A stretch of DNA of 64,000 nucleotides from Cordilura impudica. Taxonomy: Eukaryota; Arthropoda; Insecta; Diptera; Scathophagidae. Of this stretch, positions 11,239 through 24,362 are shown piece after piece. The stretch's first letter is position 1. The number at the start of each line of letters is the position of its first letter. The notes below the pieces were generated by a model. That model did not search any database, had not been told where the DNA came from, and worked only from the letters and a program-made list of their open reading frames with translations. Position numbers and translations under genes: made by a program. The stretch is taken from positions 161,690,987-161,754,986 of the forward strand of contig OY821519.1 in the NCBI GenBank assembly GCA_963682025.1, in the 5' to 3' direction.

Positions 11239-14200
11239 TTGAATGTGCTGAACACCGAACGCATTCTTACTTTTTTAATAGACACAGGTGCAGATATATC
11301 ACTGTGCAAGGAAAATTTATTAGACCAATATGATATAAATTTGAATGATATATGTAATTTAAGTGGGATATCAGAAGGACAGGTGAGGTCCTTTGGTGCA
11401 ACTGTTATGGGGATAGAAATAAATGACAGTATTATTAGACATAAAGTGCAATTAGTTAGGGATAATTTTCCCATAAACACGGATGGGATTTTGGGTAGAG
11501 ATTTTCTATCAAAATTAAGGTGCAAAATTGACTACGATAGATATATATTAACATTTGAGTTAAATGGCGAGGACATTATAATTCCAATCAATGATAACAC
11601 ATTTAACGTCAATTATGTAGAGATACCACCAAGGAGTGAAATGATAATACCTTTTCCGATAAAATTAAATGAGGATAGCTTGGTTTTGAATAGAGAGATT
11701 ATGGAAGGTGTGTATTTAGCTACCATTATAGTGCCAAAGGAAGGTAATCAACATATAAAACTAAACGTGACGGATAAAACCACTATAGTAGAAAATCTTA
11801 GAATACAAACAACACCATTGAAAAACTATGAAATTTTTTCATCCAGGATATATAAAGGAAAGAATGAAAAAGCTTCAGCAAGATTTGCAAGGCTACTTGA
11901 GGATTTAAAATTAAGCAATATGAATGATGGGGAAACACAAGAACTAAAAGATATTTTGAGAAGATATCAGTCCGTATTCCATCTAGAAGGTGAGGATTTG
12001 ACGACCAATAATTTCTATGAGCAGACAATTGATTTACACGATGGTAAACCAGTGTATATAAAGAATTACCGTTTACCACATGCACAAACTGCAGAAATAA
12101 ATTCTCAGGTGCAAGATTTGTTAAAAAAGGGTATAATAGAACCATCCATTAGTCCATACAATGCTCCATTGTTATTAGTTCCAAAAAAGGGACAGACTGA
12201 TTTGAAGAAATGGAGACTGGTAGTTGATTTTAGAAAATTAAATGACAAGATAATGAACGATAAATATCCTTTGACGAGATTAGACGATGTTTTGAACAAA
12301 CTTGGCAGAGCCAAATATTTCTCAACTTTGGATATGACGAGTTCGTTCCACCAAATAGAACTTGATCGACAATCACGTCCATATACTGCATTCTCAACAC
12401 CTGACGGTCATTATCAATATACAAGACTACCTTTTGGTTTGAAAATATCATCAAACAGCTTTCCACGTATGTTGACGATAGCTTTGTCTGGCCTTGAATC
12501 CGAAGCTTTTCTATATGTTGATGACAGAATCGTTTTCGGATGTAGTTTAAAACGTCATAACGCGTATTTAACAAAGGTTGTGGAGGTTGACAAGGTATAA
12601 TTTGAAACTTAATGCGAGTAAATGTTGTTTTTTAAGGCCTGAGGTAATATATCTTGGTCATTTGATAACTCCGAACGGTATTAAACCAGATCCGGGAAAA
12701 TTTGGGACAATAGAAAGATATCCAATACCCAAAAACGCGGATGAAGTGAGAAGATTCGTGGCATTTTGAAACTATTACAGAAGGTTCATCGTTAACTTCG
12801 CTGAGATAGCAAATTTCCTAAATGGATTATTGAGAAAGAAAGCAAATTTTGAATGGACAGGGCAATATCAATCTGCTTTTGCGTCGTTAAAACAAAAATT
12901 GATAAGTCCACCTATTTTGCAATATCCAAATTTTGAAAAACCCTTCATCTTGACCACCGATGCGTCCGACTTTGCTTTAGGAGCTATATTATCACAAGGT
13001 GAAATTGGTGAGGACAGACCAATATCTTATGCTAGTCGTTCATTGAATAAACACGAAAAGAATAAACCAGTAATAGAAAAAGAATTACTTGGCATATATT
13101 GGGGTATACAATTTTTTAGACCATATTTGTATGGTAGAAAATTTGTTGTCGTAACTGACCACAGACCTTTAGTGGCATTATTTTCTCACCGAAATCCAAG
13201 CTCAAAATTAACAAGGATCCGATTAGAACTATCTGATTATGACTTTCAGATTGTATACAAGAAAGGTATTAACAATATTAATGCAGATGCATTTTCGAGA
13301 ATAAACTTAGACTCTGACATACTAAAGAACATGATACCTCCTAAGATAGACGAATCAATAAAAAAGGCATTGGTGATAACAAGGGGAATGAGTGAGAAGG
13401 AAACTCACAACAAGATAGTAAATGAAGTAACAGATGGGACGACCAAAGGTGAGTCTGATCAACTCATAGTCTGGGACTGTACATCGATAAATGATATAAA
13501 GCGCGCGAGGAAATTAAAATTTGTATTAGATAAGAGGTGCACTAAGGAAATAAAAATTGAGGACGATAATAATCTCAATATAATGGCAGCAAGATTTAGC
13601 GACAATCCATATTATTTAGATAATATATTGGAGAAACTAATATCTGCATTAGGGAGATTGAATTATAGAAGTTACGCTCTCGAGAAGAGTGATAACATAT
13701 TCAACATAGTCACCCATGAGAGATTTAAAGAAATCATAAATAGAGAAAAGAAAACTGACGTCAGAATAAAATTATATAGAAATCCTCAAAGAATAGAAAA
13801 TGAAGATAAAAAAAGGAACTAATAGAATGTTATCATAATACACCATCCGGAGGACATTTTGGGGTAAGGAAGACACTACTCCGATTGAAACAAAAATATA
13901 TTTGGAAGAATATGAACAAAATGGTTAAGGAATTTGTAGGAACGTGTGATCTTTGCCAGAGAAATAAGCAAATAAAACACACTAAAGAACCATTTAATAA
14001 GACTGACACACCAAGTAAAAGTTTTGAGACAATTGTAATAGATACAGTGGGTCCACTGAGGCCATCGGAAGGTTATAGGTACATACTTACGATGCAATGC
14101 GAGCTCACCAAATATGTTATAGCTTGTCCATTAGAGACAAAGGAAGCTAAATCAATAGCGAAAGCGCTAGTTGAAAACGTAATATTAAAACATGGAATAT

Positions 14201-14833
14201 TTAAAACATTAAAATCAGATAATGGTACCGAATTTACGAACAAACTATTAAAGGGAATATGTGAATTGTTGAAAGTGGAGCAAAAATTCTCCACACCTTA
14301 TCATCATGAAACTCTAGGGACGGTTGAGAGAAATCATAGGGTATTAAATGAATATTTCTTATCCTTCGTTGAAGATGATGATTGGTGTGCTTGGATTCCA
14401 TATTATACCTTCGCGTATAATACTACTCCACATATTGACACTGATTATTCACCATTTGAATTGATTTTTGGTAAATTACCCAGTTTACCTGGAGATGATA
14501 TAATTCAAGACAACAATAAAGTATATGATTTTGAGAATTACCTTAACGAATTAAAAACTAGACTAAAATATTCATTACAAAATGCAAAGAGAATGACAGA
14601 AGAAGTAAAGTTAAAAAGAAAATTAGATTCATATAAAAATTTTAATAGTTTAGAATTAAAAATAGGAGATTTAGTTTTAGTCAAAATAACAAATAAAAAA
14701 AAAGAATGAGTCACCATACCAAGGACCGTACGAGGTCATTAGTATTGAAGATTTGAATGTGACCATTAAAACTAACAATAAAAGAAAAATTGTACATAAG
14801 AATTTACTAAAGAAATATAATAAGAAATTGTAA
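11239..14833 (+). pseudogene. pol: Gypsy element 2 pol
   Basis: Domains in order: protease (FLIDTGADISLC), RT (WRLVVDFRKLND, FSTLDMTSSFHQIELD, TRLPFGLKISSN, LYVDD at about 12,511-12,525), RNase H (FILTTDASDFALGAILSQ, NADAFSR), integrase zinc finger (HNTPSGGHFG, CDLCQRNK), integrase core (DTVGPL, KSDNGTEF, TVERNHR) and a GPYEVISI C-terminal module ending at 14,833. Breaks: a frameshift near 12,580-12,600, a nonsense TGA at 12,767-12,769 where the motif should read NYYRRF, a frameshift near 13,820, and one in an A run near 14,691-14,706. Protease, RT and integrase catalytic residues are all still present at codon level. No env frame follows; the minisatellite occupies that position. Confidence 0.87.
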
Positions 14834-15049
14834 ATAAAACACCAAATTTTTTTTATATATGTAAACACATTTTTTTAACAAGTATAACATAAACAAAAGA
14901 GAAAATCGAAATCTAATTATGTCATTAAAATTAATAATCAGACAAATCCATTCATAGCAAGATATAAAAAAAAATCATGTGAGTCCGATCACAAGGGAGA
15001 TGTGTAAACATCAACATCATATTTTCCCGTGCATAAAAAATAAGTTGAT
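14834..15049. other. Short noncoding spacer between pol and minisatellite
   Basis: AT-rich, no gene. Contains the palindromic 14-mer GATGTGTAAACATC at 14,999-15,012, whose exact reverse complement occurs just past the array at 19,702-19,715. Confidence 0.5.
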
Positions 15050-18000
15050 TATGCTGTTTTCTGAAATTCAGTTGATGTTTTCTGAAATGCAGTTGATGTT
15101 TTCTGAAATTCAATTGATGTTTTCTGAAATACAATTAATGTTTTCAGCAATTCAAATGATGCTTTTTGAAATTCTATTGATGTTTTCTGAAATACAATTA
15201 ATGTTCTCAGCAACTTAAATAATGCTTTTTGAAATTCAATTGATGTTTTCTGAAATTCTATTTATGTTTTCTGAAATTCAAATGATGTTTTCTGAAATAC
15301 AATTGATGTTTCCTGAAATACAATTGATGTTTTCTGAAATTCTATTGATGTTTTCTGAAATTCAATTGATGTTTTCTGAAACTCGAATGATGTTTTCTGA
15401 AATTATATTGATGTTTTCTGAAATTCTATTTATGTTTTCTGAAATTCAAATGATGTTTTCAGAAACTCAAATGATGTTTTCTGAAACTATATTGATGTTT
15501 TCTGAAATTCTATTTATGTTTTCTGAAATTCAATTGATGCTTTCTGAAATACAATTGATGTTTTCTGAAATACAATTGATGTTTTCTGAAATTCTATTGA
15601 TGTTTTCTGAAATTCTATTTATGTTTTCTGAATTTCAAATGATGTTTTCTGAAATACAATTGATGTTTTCTGAAATACAATTGATGTCTTCTGAAATTCT
15701 ATTGTTGTCTTCTGAAATTCAATTGATGTTTTTTGAAACTCGAATGATGTTTTCTGAATTTATATTGATGTTTTCTGAAATTCTTTTTATGTTTTCTGAA
15801 ATTCAAATGATGTTTTCTGAAACTCGAATGATGTTTTCTGAAATTATATTGATGTTTTCTGAAATTCTGTTGATGTTTTCTGAAATTCAATTAATGTTTT
15901 CTGAAACTCGAATGATGTTTTCTGAAATTATGTTTTCTGAAATTCTATTTATGTTTTCTGAAATTCAAATGATGTTTTCTGAAACTCGAATGATGTTTTC
16001 TGAAATTATATTGATGTTTTCTGAAATTCTATTTATGTTTTCCTAAATTCAAATGATGTTTTCTGAAATTATATTGATGGTTTCTGAAATACAATTGATG
16101 TTTTCTGAAATTCTATATATGTTTTCTGAAATTCAAATCATGTTTTCTGAAATACAATTGATGTTATCTGAAATACAATTGATATTTTCTGAAATTGTAT
16201 TGATGCTTTCTGAAATTCAATTGATGTTTTCTGAAACTCGAATGATGTTTTCTGAAATTATATTGATGTTTTCTGAAATTCTATTGATGTTTTCTGAAAT
16301 TATATTGATGTTTTCTGAAAGTCTATTTATGTTTTCTGAAATTCAAGTGATGTTTTCTGAAATTCTATTGATGTTTTCTGAAATTCAATTGATGTTTTCT
16401 GAATTTCTATTGATGCTTTCTGAAATTCAATTGATGTTTTCTGAAACTCGAATGATGTTTTCTGAAATTATATTGATGTTTTCTGAAATTCTATTGATGT
16501 TTTCTGAAATTCAATTGATGTTTTCTGAAACTCGAATGATGTTTTCTGAAATTATACTGATGTTTTCTGAAAGTCTATTTATGTTTTCTGAAATTCAAGT
16601 GATGTTTTCTGAAATTATATTGATGTTTTCTGAAATTCTGTTGATGTTTTCTGAAATTATATTGATGGTTTCTGAAATACAATTGATGTTTTCTGAAATT
16701 CTATTGATGTTTTCTGAAATTCAATTGATGTTTTCTGAAACTCGAATGATGTTTTCTGAAATTATACTGATGTTTTCTGAAAGTCTATTTATGTTTTCTG
16801 AAATTCAAGTGATGTTTTCTGAAATTCTATTGATGTTTTCTGAAATTCAATTGATGTTTTCTGAAATTCAGTTGATGTTTTCTGAAATTACATTGATGTT
16901 TTCTGAAATTCTATTTATGTTTTCTGAAATTCAAATGATGTTTTCTGAAATTATATTGATGGTTTCTGAAATACAATTGATGTTTTCTGAATTGTATTGA
17001 TGGTTTCTGAAAAACAATTGATGTTTTCTGAAATTATATTGATGTTTTCTGAAATCCTATTTATGTTTTCTGAAATTCAAATGATGTTTTCTGAAATTAT
17101 AATGATGGTTTCTGAAATACAATTGATGTGTTCTGAAATTATATTGATGTTTTCTGAAATTCTATTTATGTTTTCTGAAATTCAAATGATGTTTTCTGAA
17201 ATTATATTGATGGTTTCTGAAATACAATTGATGTTTTCTGAAATTCTATTGATGCTTTCTGAAATTCAATTGATGTTTTCTGAAACTCGAATGATGTTTT
17301 CTGAAATTATATTGTTTTCTGAAATTCTATTTATGTTTTCTGAAATTCAAATGATGTTTTCTGAAATTATATTGATGGTTTCTGAAATACAATTGATGTT
17401 TTCTGAAATTATATTGATGTTTTCTGAAATTCTATTTATGTTTTCTGAAATTCAAATGCTGTTTTCTGAAATTATATTGATGCTTTCTGAAATTCAATTG
17501 ATGTTTTCTGAAACTCGAATGATATTTTCTGAAATTATATTGATGTTTTCTGAAATTCTATTTATGTTTTCTGAAATTCAAATGATGTTTTCTGAAATTA
17601 TATTGATGGTTTCTGAAATACAATTGATGTTTTCTGAAATTCTATTGATGCTTTCTGAAATTCAATTGATGTTTTCTGAAACTCGAATGATGTTTTCTGA
17701 AATTATATTGATGTTTTCTGAAATTCTATTGATGTTTTCTGAAATTCAATTGATGTTTTCTGAAACTCGAATGATGTTTTCTGAAATTATACTGATGTTT
17801 TCTGAAAGTCTATTTATGTTTTCTGAAATTCAAGTGATGTTTTCTGAAATTATATTGATGTTTTCTGAAATTCTGTTGATGTTTTCTGAAATTATATTGA
17901 TGGTTTCTGAAATACAATTGATGTTTTCTGAAATTCTATTGATGTTTTCTGAAATTCAATTGATGTTTTCTGAAACTCGAATGATGTTTTCTGAAATTAT

Positions 18001-19564
18001 ACTGATGTTTTCTGAAAGTCTATTTATGTTTTCTGAAATTCAAGTGATGTTTTCTGAAATTCTATTGATGTTTTCTGAAATTCAATTGATGTTTTCTGAA
18101 ATTCAGTTGATGCTTTCTGAAATTCAATTGATGTTTTCTGAAACTCGAATGATGTTTTCTGAAATTATATTGATGTTTTCTGAAATTCTATTGATGTTTT
18201 CTGAAATTACATTGATGTTTTCTGAAATTCTATTTATGTTTTCTGAAATTCAAATGATGTTTTCTGAAATTATATTGATGGTTTCTGAAATACAATTGAT
18301 GTTTTCTGAATTGTATTGATGGTTTCTGAAAAACAATTGATGTTTTCTGAAATTATATTGATGTTTTCTGAAATCCTATTTATGTTTTCTGAAATTCAAA
18401 TGATGTTTTCTGAAATTATAATGATGGTTTCTGAAATACAATTGATGTGTTCTGAAATTATATTGATGTTTTCTGAAATTCTATTTATGTTTTCTGAAAT
18501 TCAAATGATGTTTTCTGAAATTATATTGATGGTTTCTGAAATACAATTGATGTTTTCTGAAATTCTATTGATGCTTTCTGAAATTCAATTGATGTTTTCT
18601 GAAACTCGAATGATGTTTTCTGAAATTATATTGTTTTCTGAAATTCTATTTATGTTTTCTGAAATTCAAATGATGTTTTCTGAAATTATATTGATGGTTT
18701 CTGAAATACAATTGATGTTTTCTGAAATTATATTGATGTTTTCTGAAATTCTATTTATGTTTTCTGAAATTCAAATGCTGTTTTCTGAAATTATATTGAT
18801 GCTTTCTGAAATTCAATTGATGTTTTCTGAAACTCGAATGATATTTTCTGAAATTATATTGATGTTTTCTGAAATTCTATTTATGTTTTCTGAAATTCAA
18901 ATGATGTTTTCTGAAATTATATTGATGGTTTCTGAAATACAATTGATGTTTTCTGAAATTCTATTGATGCTTTCTGAAATTCAATTGATGTTTTCTGAAA
19001 CTCGAATGATGTTTTCTGAAATTATATTGATGTTTTCTGAAATTCTATTGATGTTTTCTGAAATTCAATTGATGTTTTCTGAAACTCGAATGATGTTTTC
19101 TGAAATTATACTGATGTTTTCTGAAAGTCTATTTATGTTTTCTGAAATTCAAGTGATGTTTTCTGAAATTCTATTGATGTTTTCTGAAATTCAATTGATG
19201 TTTTCTGAATTTCTATTGATGCTTTCTGAAATTCAATTGATGTTTTCTGAAACTCGAATGATGTTTTCTGAAATTATATTGATGTTTTCTGAAATTCTAT
19301 TGATGTTTTCTGAAATTATATTGATGTTTTCTGAAAGTCTATTTATGTTTTCTGAAATTCAAGTGATGTTTTCTGAAATTCTATTGATGTTTTCTGAAAT
19401 TCAATTGATGTTTTCTGAATTTCTATTGATGCTTTCTGAAATTCAATTGATGTTTTCTGAAACTCGAATGATGTTTTCTGAAATTATATTGATGTTTTCT
19501 GAAATACAATTGATGTTTTCTGAAATACAATTGAAGTTTTTTGAAAAACAATTGGAAAATGTTT
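15050..19564 (+). repeat. 4.5-kb minisatellite of a 21-bp unit
   Basis: About 215 tandem copies of ATGTTTTCTGAAATTCAATT plus G, translating as MFSEIQL with variants MFSEIIL, MFSEILF, MFSETRM, MFSESLF and MVSEIQL. The variants follow a recurring higher-order order rather than mixing at random. Because 21 is a multiple of three the array is open over almost its full length (frames of 274, 315, 440 and 416 codons) and partly open on the other strand. Most length variants are multiples of 3 bp. It sits between the integrase and 3' LTR of element 2, where an env gene would be. Whether it is transcribed or translated cannot be told from sequence. Confidence 0.95.
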
Positions 19565-19566
19565 AG
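16997..19566 (+). repeat. 1,319-bp higher-order duplication within the minisatellite
   Basis: The sequence beginning at 16,997 (encoding MMVSEKQLMFSEIILMFSE) recurs at 18,316, an offset of 1,319 bp, and stays matched for over 1 kb, including rare variants such as a shortened unit near 17,310 and 18,630 and the CSEIIL unit. Both copies are preceded by the same frame-breaking variant encoding SELY then stop. Confidence 0.9.
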
Positions 19567-20934
19567 AAAAGAACATATCATATTTTTTTAACAAATACAA
19601 TCAGATAAAGTCACACCGATTTACACTTCAGCTCACACCGATGTGTTACGCTGTTTTTGCGATTGTATTGTGAAATAGAAATTTACCCCCCTGCGCGTAT
19701 AGATGTTTACACATCAAAACGTTTTTATAACGCTATTCGCTCCCTGATTTAATCTCCTTACACTTCATTTTGTCTCCAAACACTTCCAATAAATTGTGCC
19801 TTCATTTTATCTCCAAACACTTACTTTTGCCTAGGCTATTAATATTATAGATTTATTGTATTATTGTATTATTTAAAAAAATTTTGTTTTATTATGAAAA
19901 ATAGTAATAACTACTAAAAATGTTTATTAATGAAAGTTGTCAACATATAATTGTGTCAATATTACTATATTGAAAAAAGAAAAAAACAGAAAAAACATTT
20001 CCAAATAGAGTAAAGACGCGGTTTTCTTTAGAACTCAAATAAAACTAAACGAAATACCGAAATATTTTGGTGCAATTCTGGAAATCATTGTGGTTTGTGA
20101 ATAAAAACATCTATTCAAGCAGTAAGCGCTATCTACATGTGTATAGCAAGCAACTGCTATGTTTGTCATACTTGATGGTTGCAGTTGTATGCTATACATT
20201 CATGGCGCTTTCTGTTGGTTGATGAATCAGCTAAATAATTGTAGCTTCCATTTCCGTAAATAGTTCCGCTTCCGTAAGGGAAGTTTGTGATTTTTACCCC
20301 CCTGATCGCATAGATGTTTATACATCAAAAAAAAATATACAAAATAAATGCATACATATAATTATATCATAAAATAAATGTACTATAAATACGTCACAAT
20401 ATTTTTTTTCTCACACCTAAATTACTATAAAATACTATAAGTGAAAAATCAAATTACAAAGTAAACGAATTTTATTTTTATTTTTAGAACAGTTATACAA
20501 ATGTATCACATTACAAATGAACATTGAATGTTTTTGCTACCAATATAAGAATGCATTACACACTACAACGTACTTGAAAATCATACAAGTGTACTAAAGA
20601 ACAATTATATGATTTTCTTAAGGGTAGGGGTGTAATGTATGCATGTTATAGCGTGTGATTTAATGTAAACATTGACAACATGCTTACGACAATGCTTTGT
20701 TTTGCGGTTGAGTTTCTTTCCACTTTTTCTATTCTAGTAAACATAATTATTACACATATAGTTTGTGGGGTAAACAACCAGTACTATTGACTAATGCAAT
20801 TGATACTACTGACCCATTAATATTTATTTTTAATTTTGTTTTGAGTAAATGTATTTGCTACACATGCAGTTTCTATTTGGACAATATTTGAATATTTTGA
20901 AGTAAACTATGAAACTCCATAAATGGAAACTGAC
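19567..20934. other. AT-rich spacer between minisatellite and 3' LTR
   Basis: No gene seen. A roughly 35-bp direct repeat with the core ACCCCCCTG and GATGTTTACACATC occurs at about 19,681-19,720 and again at about 20,292-20,330. No clear polypurine tract is visible before the LTR at 20,935. Confidence 0.5.
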
Positions 20935-21188
20935 ATAGAGAGAAACTCCGCCCTACTATAAAATGCATTGGATACATTTAATATTATCGAGCGTATTTTA
21001 GAAAATCGCTCTTAGAATTATAAGATATTGAGTGTACTTTAGAAAGTCACTCATAGAGTAGAAGTCTAGAACTTCTCAAGATTTTTAGAAAATAAAATTA
21101 GTTCTGGTTTTGTGATTAGAACAACAACTAGCTTAAATCTGCTGGACTTTTCTTTAAAATTTAAACTATAGAAGAATAAAATCACTAT
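20935..21188 (+). repeat. 3' LTR of gypsy element 2
   Basis: Near-identical to 8,926-9,190 apart from a few substitutions and a short indel after GAAAGTCACTC. It abuts BEL/Pao integrase sequence at 21,189, so either element 2 landed in the BEL copy or the junction is a rearrangement. Confidence 0.8.
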
Positions 21189-23082
21189 CGATTTGGTTCA
21201 AATTTTACACAATTCTTCAAATATGAATTTCATCTTTGAAATTAATTTTCGTAAAAGGGTTTTGAACGATTTTGCGCCTGCCTCCTAGAGTCCGCCCATA
21301 TATGGGGCACCAGGAGGTTTAAATTTCCATTGATGTTTTGATGACTAGTGATGAATCAGTTGATTTTGAAGTGTTGATTTTGAAGTGTCTTGTTGAATTC
21401 AATTCTATCCTTTTTGAGAAGTTCTGCAGCTCCCATGAAGTTTGTTCCATTGTTTCTCCAGAATTGTAAAATGTACGCGATAACTCTATATTCGGGAGGT
21501 GGGTCTTCATGAGTAGTTGTAATAACTTTAATGGGTTTCTCTTCGATATTTGTATCATGCAGAGATATTGGAATTGGCCATTGATTTTTTGGCAATTTTA
21601 GCCAAGAGATTCAAACCACCACAAGTTATTAGTTCGGAGTTCCTCTGGTGTACAACCTCTGCTTGCGACGTCTGCAGGGTTTTCTTTGGATTCAACATGT
21701 TTTGAATTCGAACTTTTTGTCCAATTTCCAATTTCCCGCAAAGGTATTCCAGGTGCATGACGGTTTCTTTAGCCAGGATAACACAATTGTAGAGTCTGTC
21801 CAAAAATATGTCCTCAAATTGGTGGTCTGTAGATTGGGTAGAATTCCAACAGCCAAATTTGCTAATAGGACAGATCCACACAGTTCTAACCTTGGAAGAG
21901 ATACTTTTTTGAGGGCAGCAACTCGAGTCTTTGGTTGAGTCAGGTCAATTAGTATTTGCCGCTACATATTTGTGACGTCGGCGTTAATTACGTAACGGAA
22001 AAATCTTCACTTTGATATCAGTAGAACAAGATCTTGCTGAAGAATGGGTCCTGGATATAAAATGTCATTAAGATTATTCTTGTTTGACGTCGGGCTGGAG
22101 GCATTAAAGACCACTCTTAGTTTTGTGGTCAACCTGTCTGGTTTTATTACTGCGGGATGCGGCAGTTAATAATTTGGGGCATTATTTATATCCACGGGAG
22201 AGATTTTTCTCATATGTCCCAACTCAAGGTATTCTAAGATGTCCTGCTTGTATTGTTCATTGAGATCGGTTTTTTGTTTTAGCATGCGCTCCATTCTCAA
22301 ATACTGGGCCATGGCTATGTTGCGAGAAGAGCCGATTTCTTCTCCTTTTTTAAAGGGCAGGGTAACGATATAGCTTTCCATGTCGTTTCTATGCGTTGTA
22401 GATTTGAAATTATTTTCACAAAATGTGTCCTCATCTGACCTCAAAATTTGTTTGGGGGTTTCCTCCCAAAAGCGTGTAAGGATTTGGTCAAAGGACGTTC
22501 CATTATATGGTGAAATAGTGGTTGACTTTTGAGTCGTTTTTTGGATTGGTCCCCCCACAATCCAGCCAAATACTGTTTTTGTGCCAAAAGGGATCCAATT
22601 GATTTCATAGCTGTCTCCATGCAATAAATAGAGGGTCCTAAATCGAGGCCAATTAGAAGGTCGACAGGACGACTTACGAAAAAGTGAGGGTGTGCAAGTA
22701 CTAATTTAGCAGTTTCACTTAAGTGATGTAAATCCAGCGTTTGTGGCGGTAAATTAGAGGGAAGGGTCTTTAGGACGGGCGCAAACACTTCTAATTTAAA
22801 ACTAGGGTCCGCCCGAGAGCAAAGGTTGAGTAAATAGGCTTTGGTAGAAGTTTCGTAGACGTTCTGATTTAAACTTGTGACGTGAACTAAATGAGGCTTA
22901 GTTATCAGCTTTAAGCGATTTTTCAACTTATCCGATATAAATGTTGATTGAGATCCAGGGTCGATGATAGCTCTTGCCTCGAATCTCTGTCCTTTTGTTT
23001 CGATTTGGACGATGGCAGTGAACAGCAAAATTTCTCGATCCAGTGGGCTTGATAAGGATCGTTTGTCTTTCTGTAGGGTCAA
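21189..23082 (-). pseudogene. pol: BEL/Pao element pol relic
   Basis: Read from right to left: a BEL-type aspartic protease (RAIIDPGSQSTFISDKL), the downstream spacer (LLIGLDLGPSIY, FGTKTVFGWIVGGP), RT fragments between about 22,170 and 21,960 in broken frames, the Pao peptidase-like segment around 21,555-21,881, and integrase (RNNGTNFMGAAELLKK, then GAPYMGGL, a TAG stop in place of the expected tryptophan, then EAGAKS). Sequence ends abruptly at the LTR of element 2, so the integrase C-terminus and 3' LTR are missing. Several frameshifts and stops; not functional. Confidence 0.8.
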
Positions 23083-24362
23083 GGAATATTTGATCTAGGA
23101 GTGGAGTGTATATTGGATGCTCGTGCTGCGGCGCTCGTACTGGGTCGGTCATCTTGTTGATTCTGATGCAGATTGAAAGATTGGGACTCAGTTGCCTTGT
23201 GCAATAATGTGTTATGTCTTTGTTCACACAACCTGCAGCTAAATTTACTGGGAAATTCCTTGACACTGTGATCGACAGATAGACAGTTATAACATGAATT
23301 TGTGACTTTTACTACGTGAATACATTTTAACATTTTTCCCTAAAAATTTGGGGCAAGTTCGAAGGTAATGCGACTCTATGCAATGTTGATATGTGGTGAC
23401 TTTATGTTGAAAACTATTATTCAGCTTAGAGGCAAAATTATTTTTGTTTGAAAGGAGTGGATACGTTTTTCTCTGGGAGCATATATTGAATTTTCTGGTT
23501 TGGGCTGACTAAATTTGTCCTTTGAAGATTTTATATTTCCGACTGATTCTAAAGTTTTGAATTTATGGGTCAGAAATTTGTCGAATTCATTCCACCTTGG
23601 AACTTCTGCGCAATCTTCTCGGGAATTTTCAAACTCTTGCACGAGTGATCTGGGAAGCTTTTGTGAACAAATTAGGAATGAGTTGTGTCAATATCTAATG
23701 TGTCTAGGGATTACCGTGAATCATTTATTGTCCTTTGTAATTTTTTTATTGAAGCACCAGAGTCAATAGAGGCGTGTGGTAAATCTAAAATAATTTTATA
23801 CTGTTCATTTACATGCATCCATTTATTTTCGTGGCGGTCCACCAAATTTTTCCAGGCAAGAATAAAACCATCGTTGGTTAAAAGGACGTGAGAAATTATA
23901 TCCCCGTTTTTTGTTTCAAATGGAACAATTTTTCTACATTGCTTACCCGGGAATTATTTATATATATGGCTGTGAAGAGATCCCGAAAACTGGGCCATAA
24001 TTTGTAATCCCCATAAATGAAGCCTCAGTATCTAGGGTCGAACTGGATTGGCGTTCTGGTTTTTCTGCGATGGGTGCTATATATGCAAGAATTTCAGCTT
24101 TTATTGAGGACAGACAATTTTTATATACAGATAGGGTCTTACGATATCGGTCCCGCAATTTTGTTTTATCAATGGGTTTATATTTGTCTTCTGAATCCCT
24201 ACACTCCTCATATGACCGCTTGGCTTGTGTCCAAAGCCATCTCAATTCCACCCGAAGAATTTCCAGTGTATGGCAATTGTTTTCTATTAGAGCTTCGGCT
24301 TGTAGGCTTTCGAAATCAAATAAATAAAAATTTTTATTTAATATGGATAACTTAAATTTCAA
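23079..24362 (-). pseudogene. gag: BEL/Pao element gag relic
   Basis: The N-terminal part at 24,362-23,958 (LFDFESLQAEALIENNCHT, WLWTQAKRSYEECRDSEDKY) matches the charged helical start of BEL gag. A middle part lies in other frames near 23,420-23,900. The C-terminal part (23,333-23,079) has CYNCLSVDHSVKEF and CRLCEQRHNTLLHK, the paired knuckles typical of BEL. No ATG opens the first open segment and at least two frameshifts separate the pieces. Confidence 0.75.

Noticed and set aside
15699..15890. Minus-strand NFRKHQ repeat protein
   Set aside because: It is the reverse-strand reading of the same 21-bp satellite; no start context or domain.
15050..19564. CRISPR-like array
   Set aside because: Units are contiguous without unique spacers and the context is a eukaryotic retroelement.
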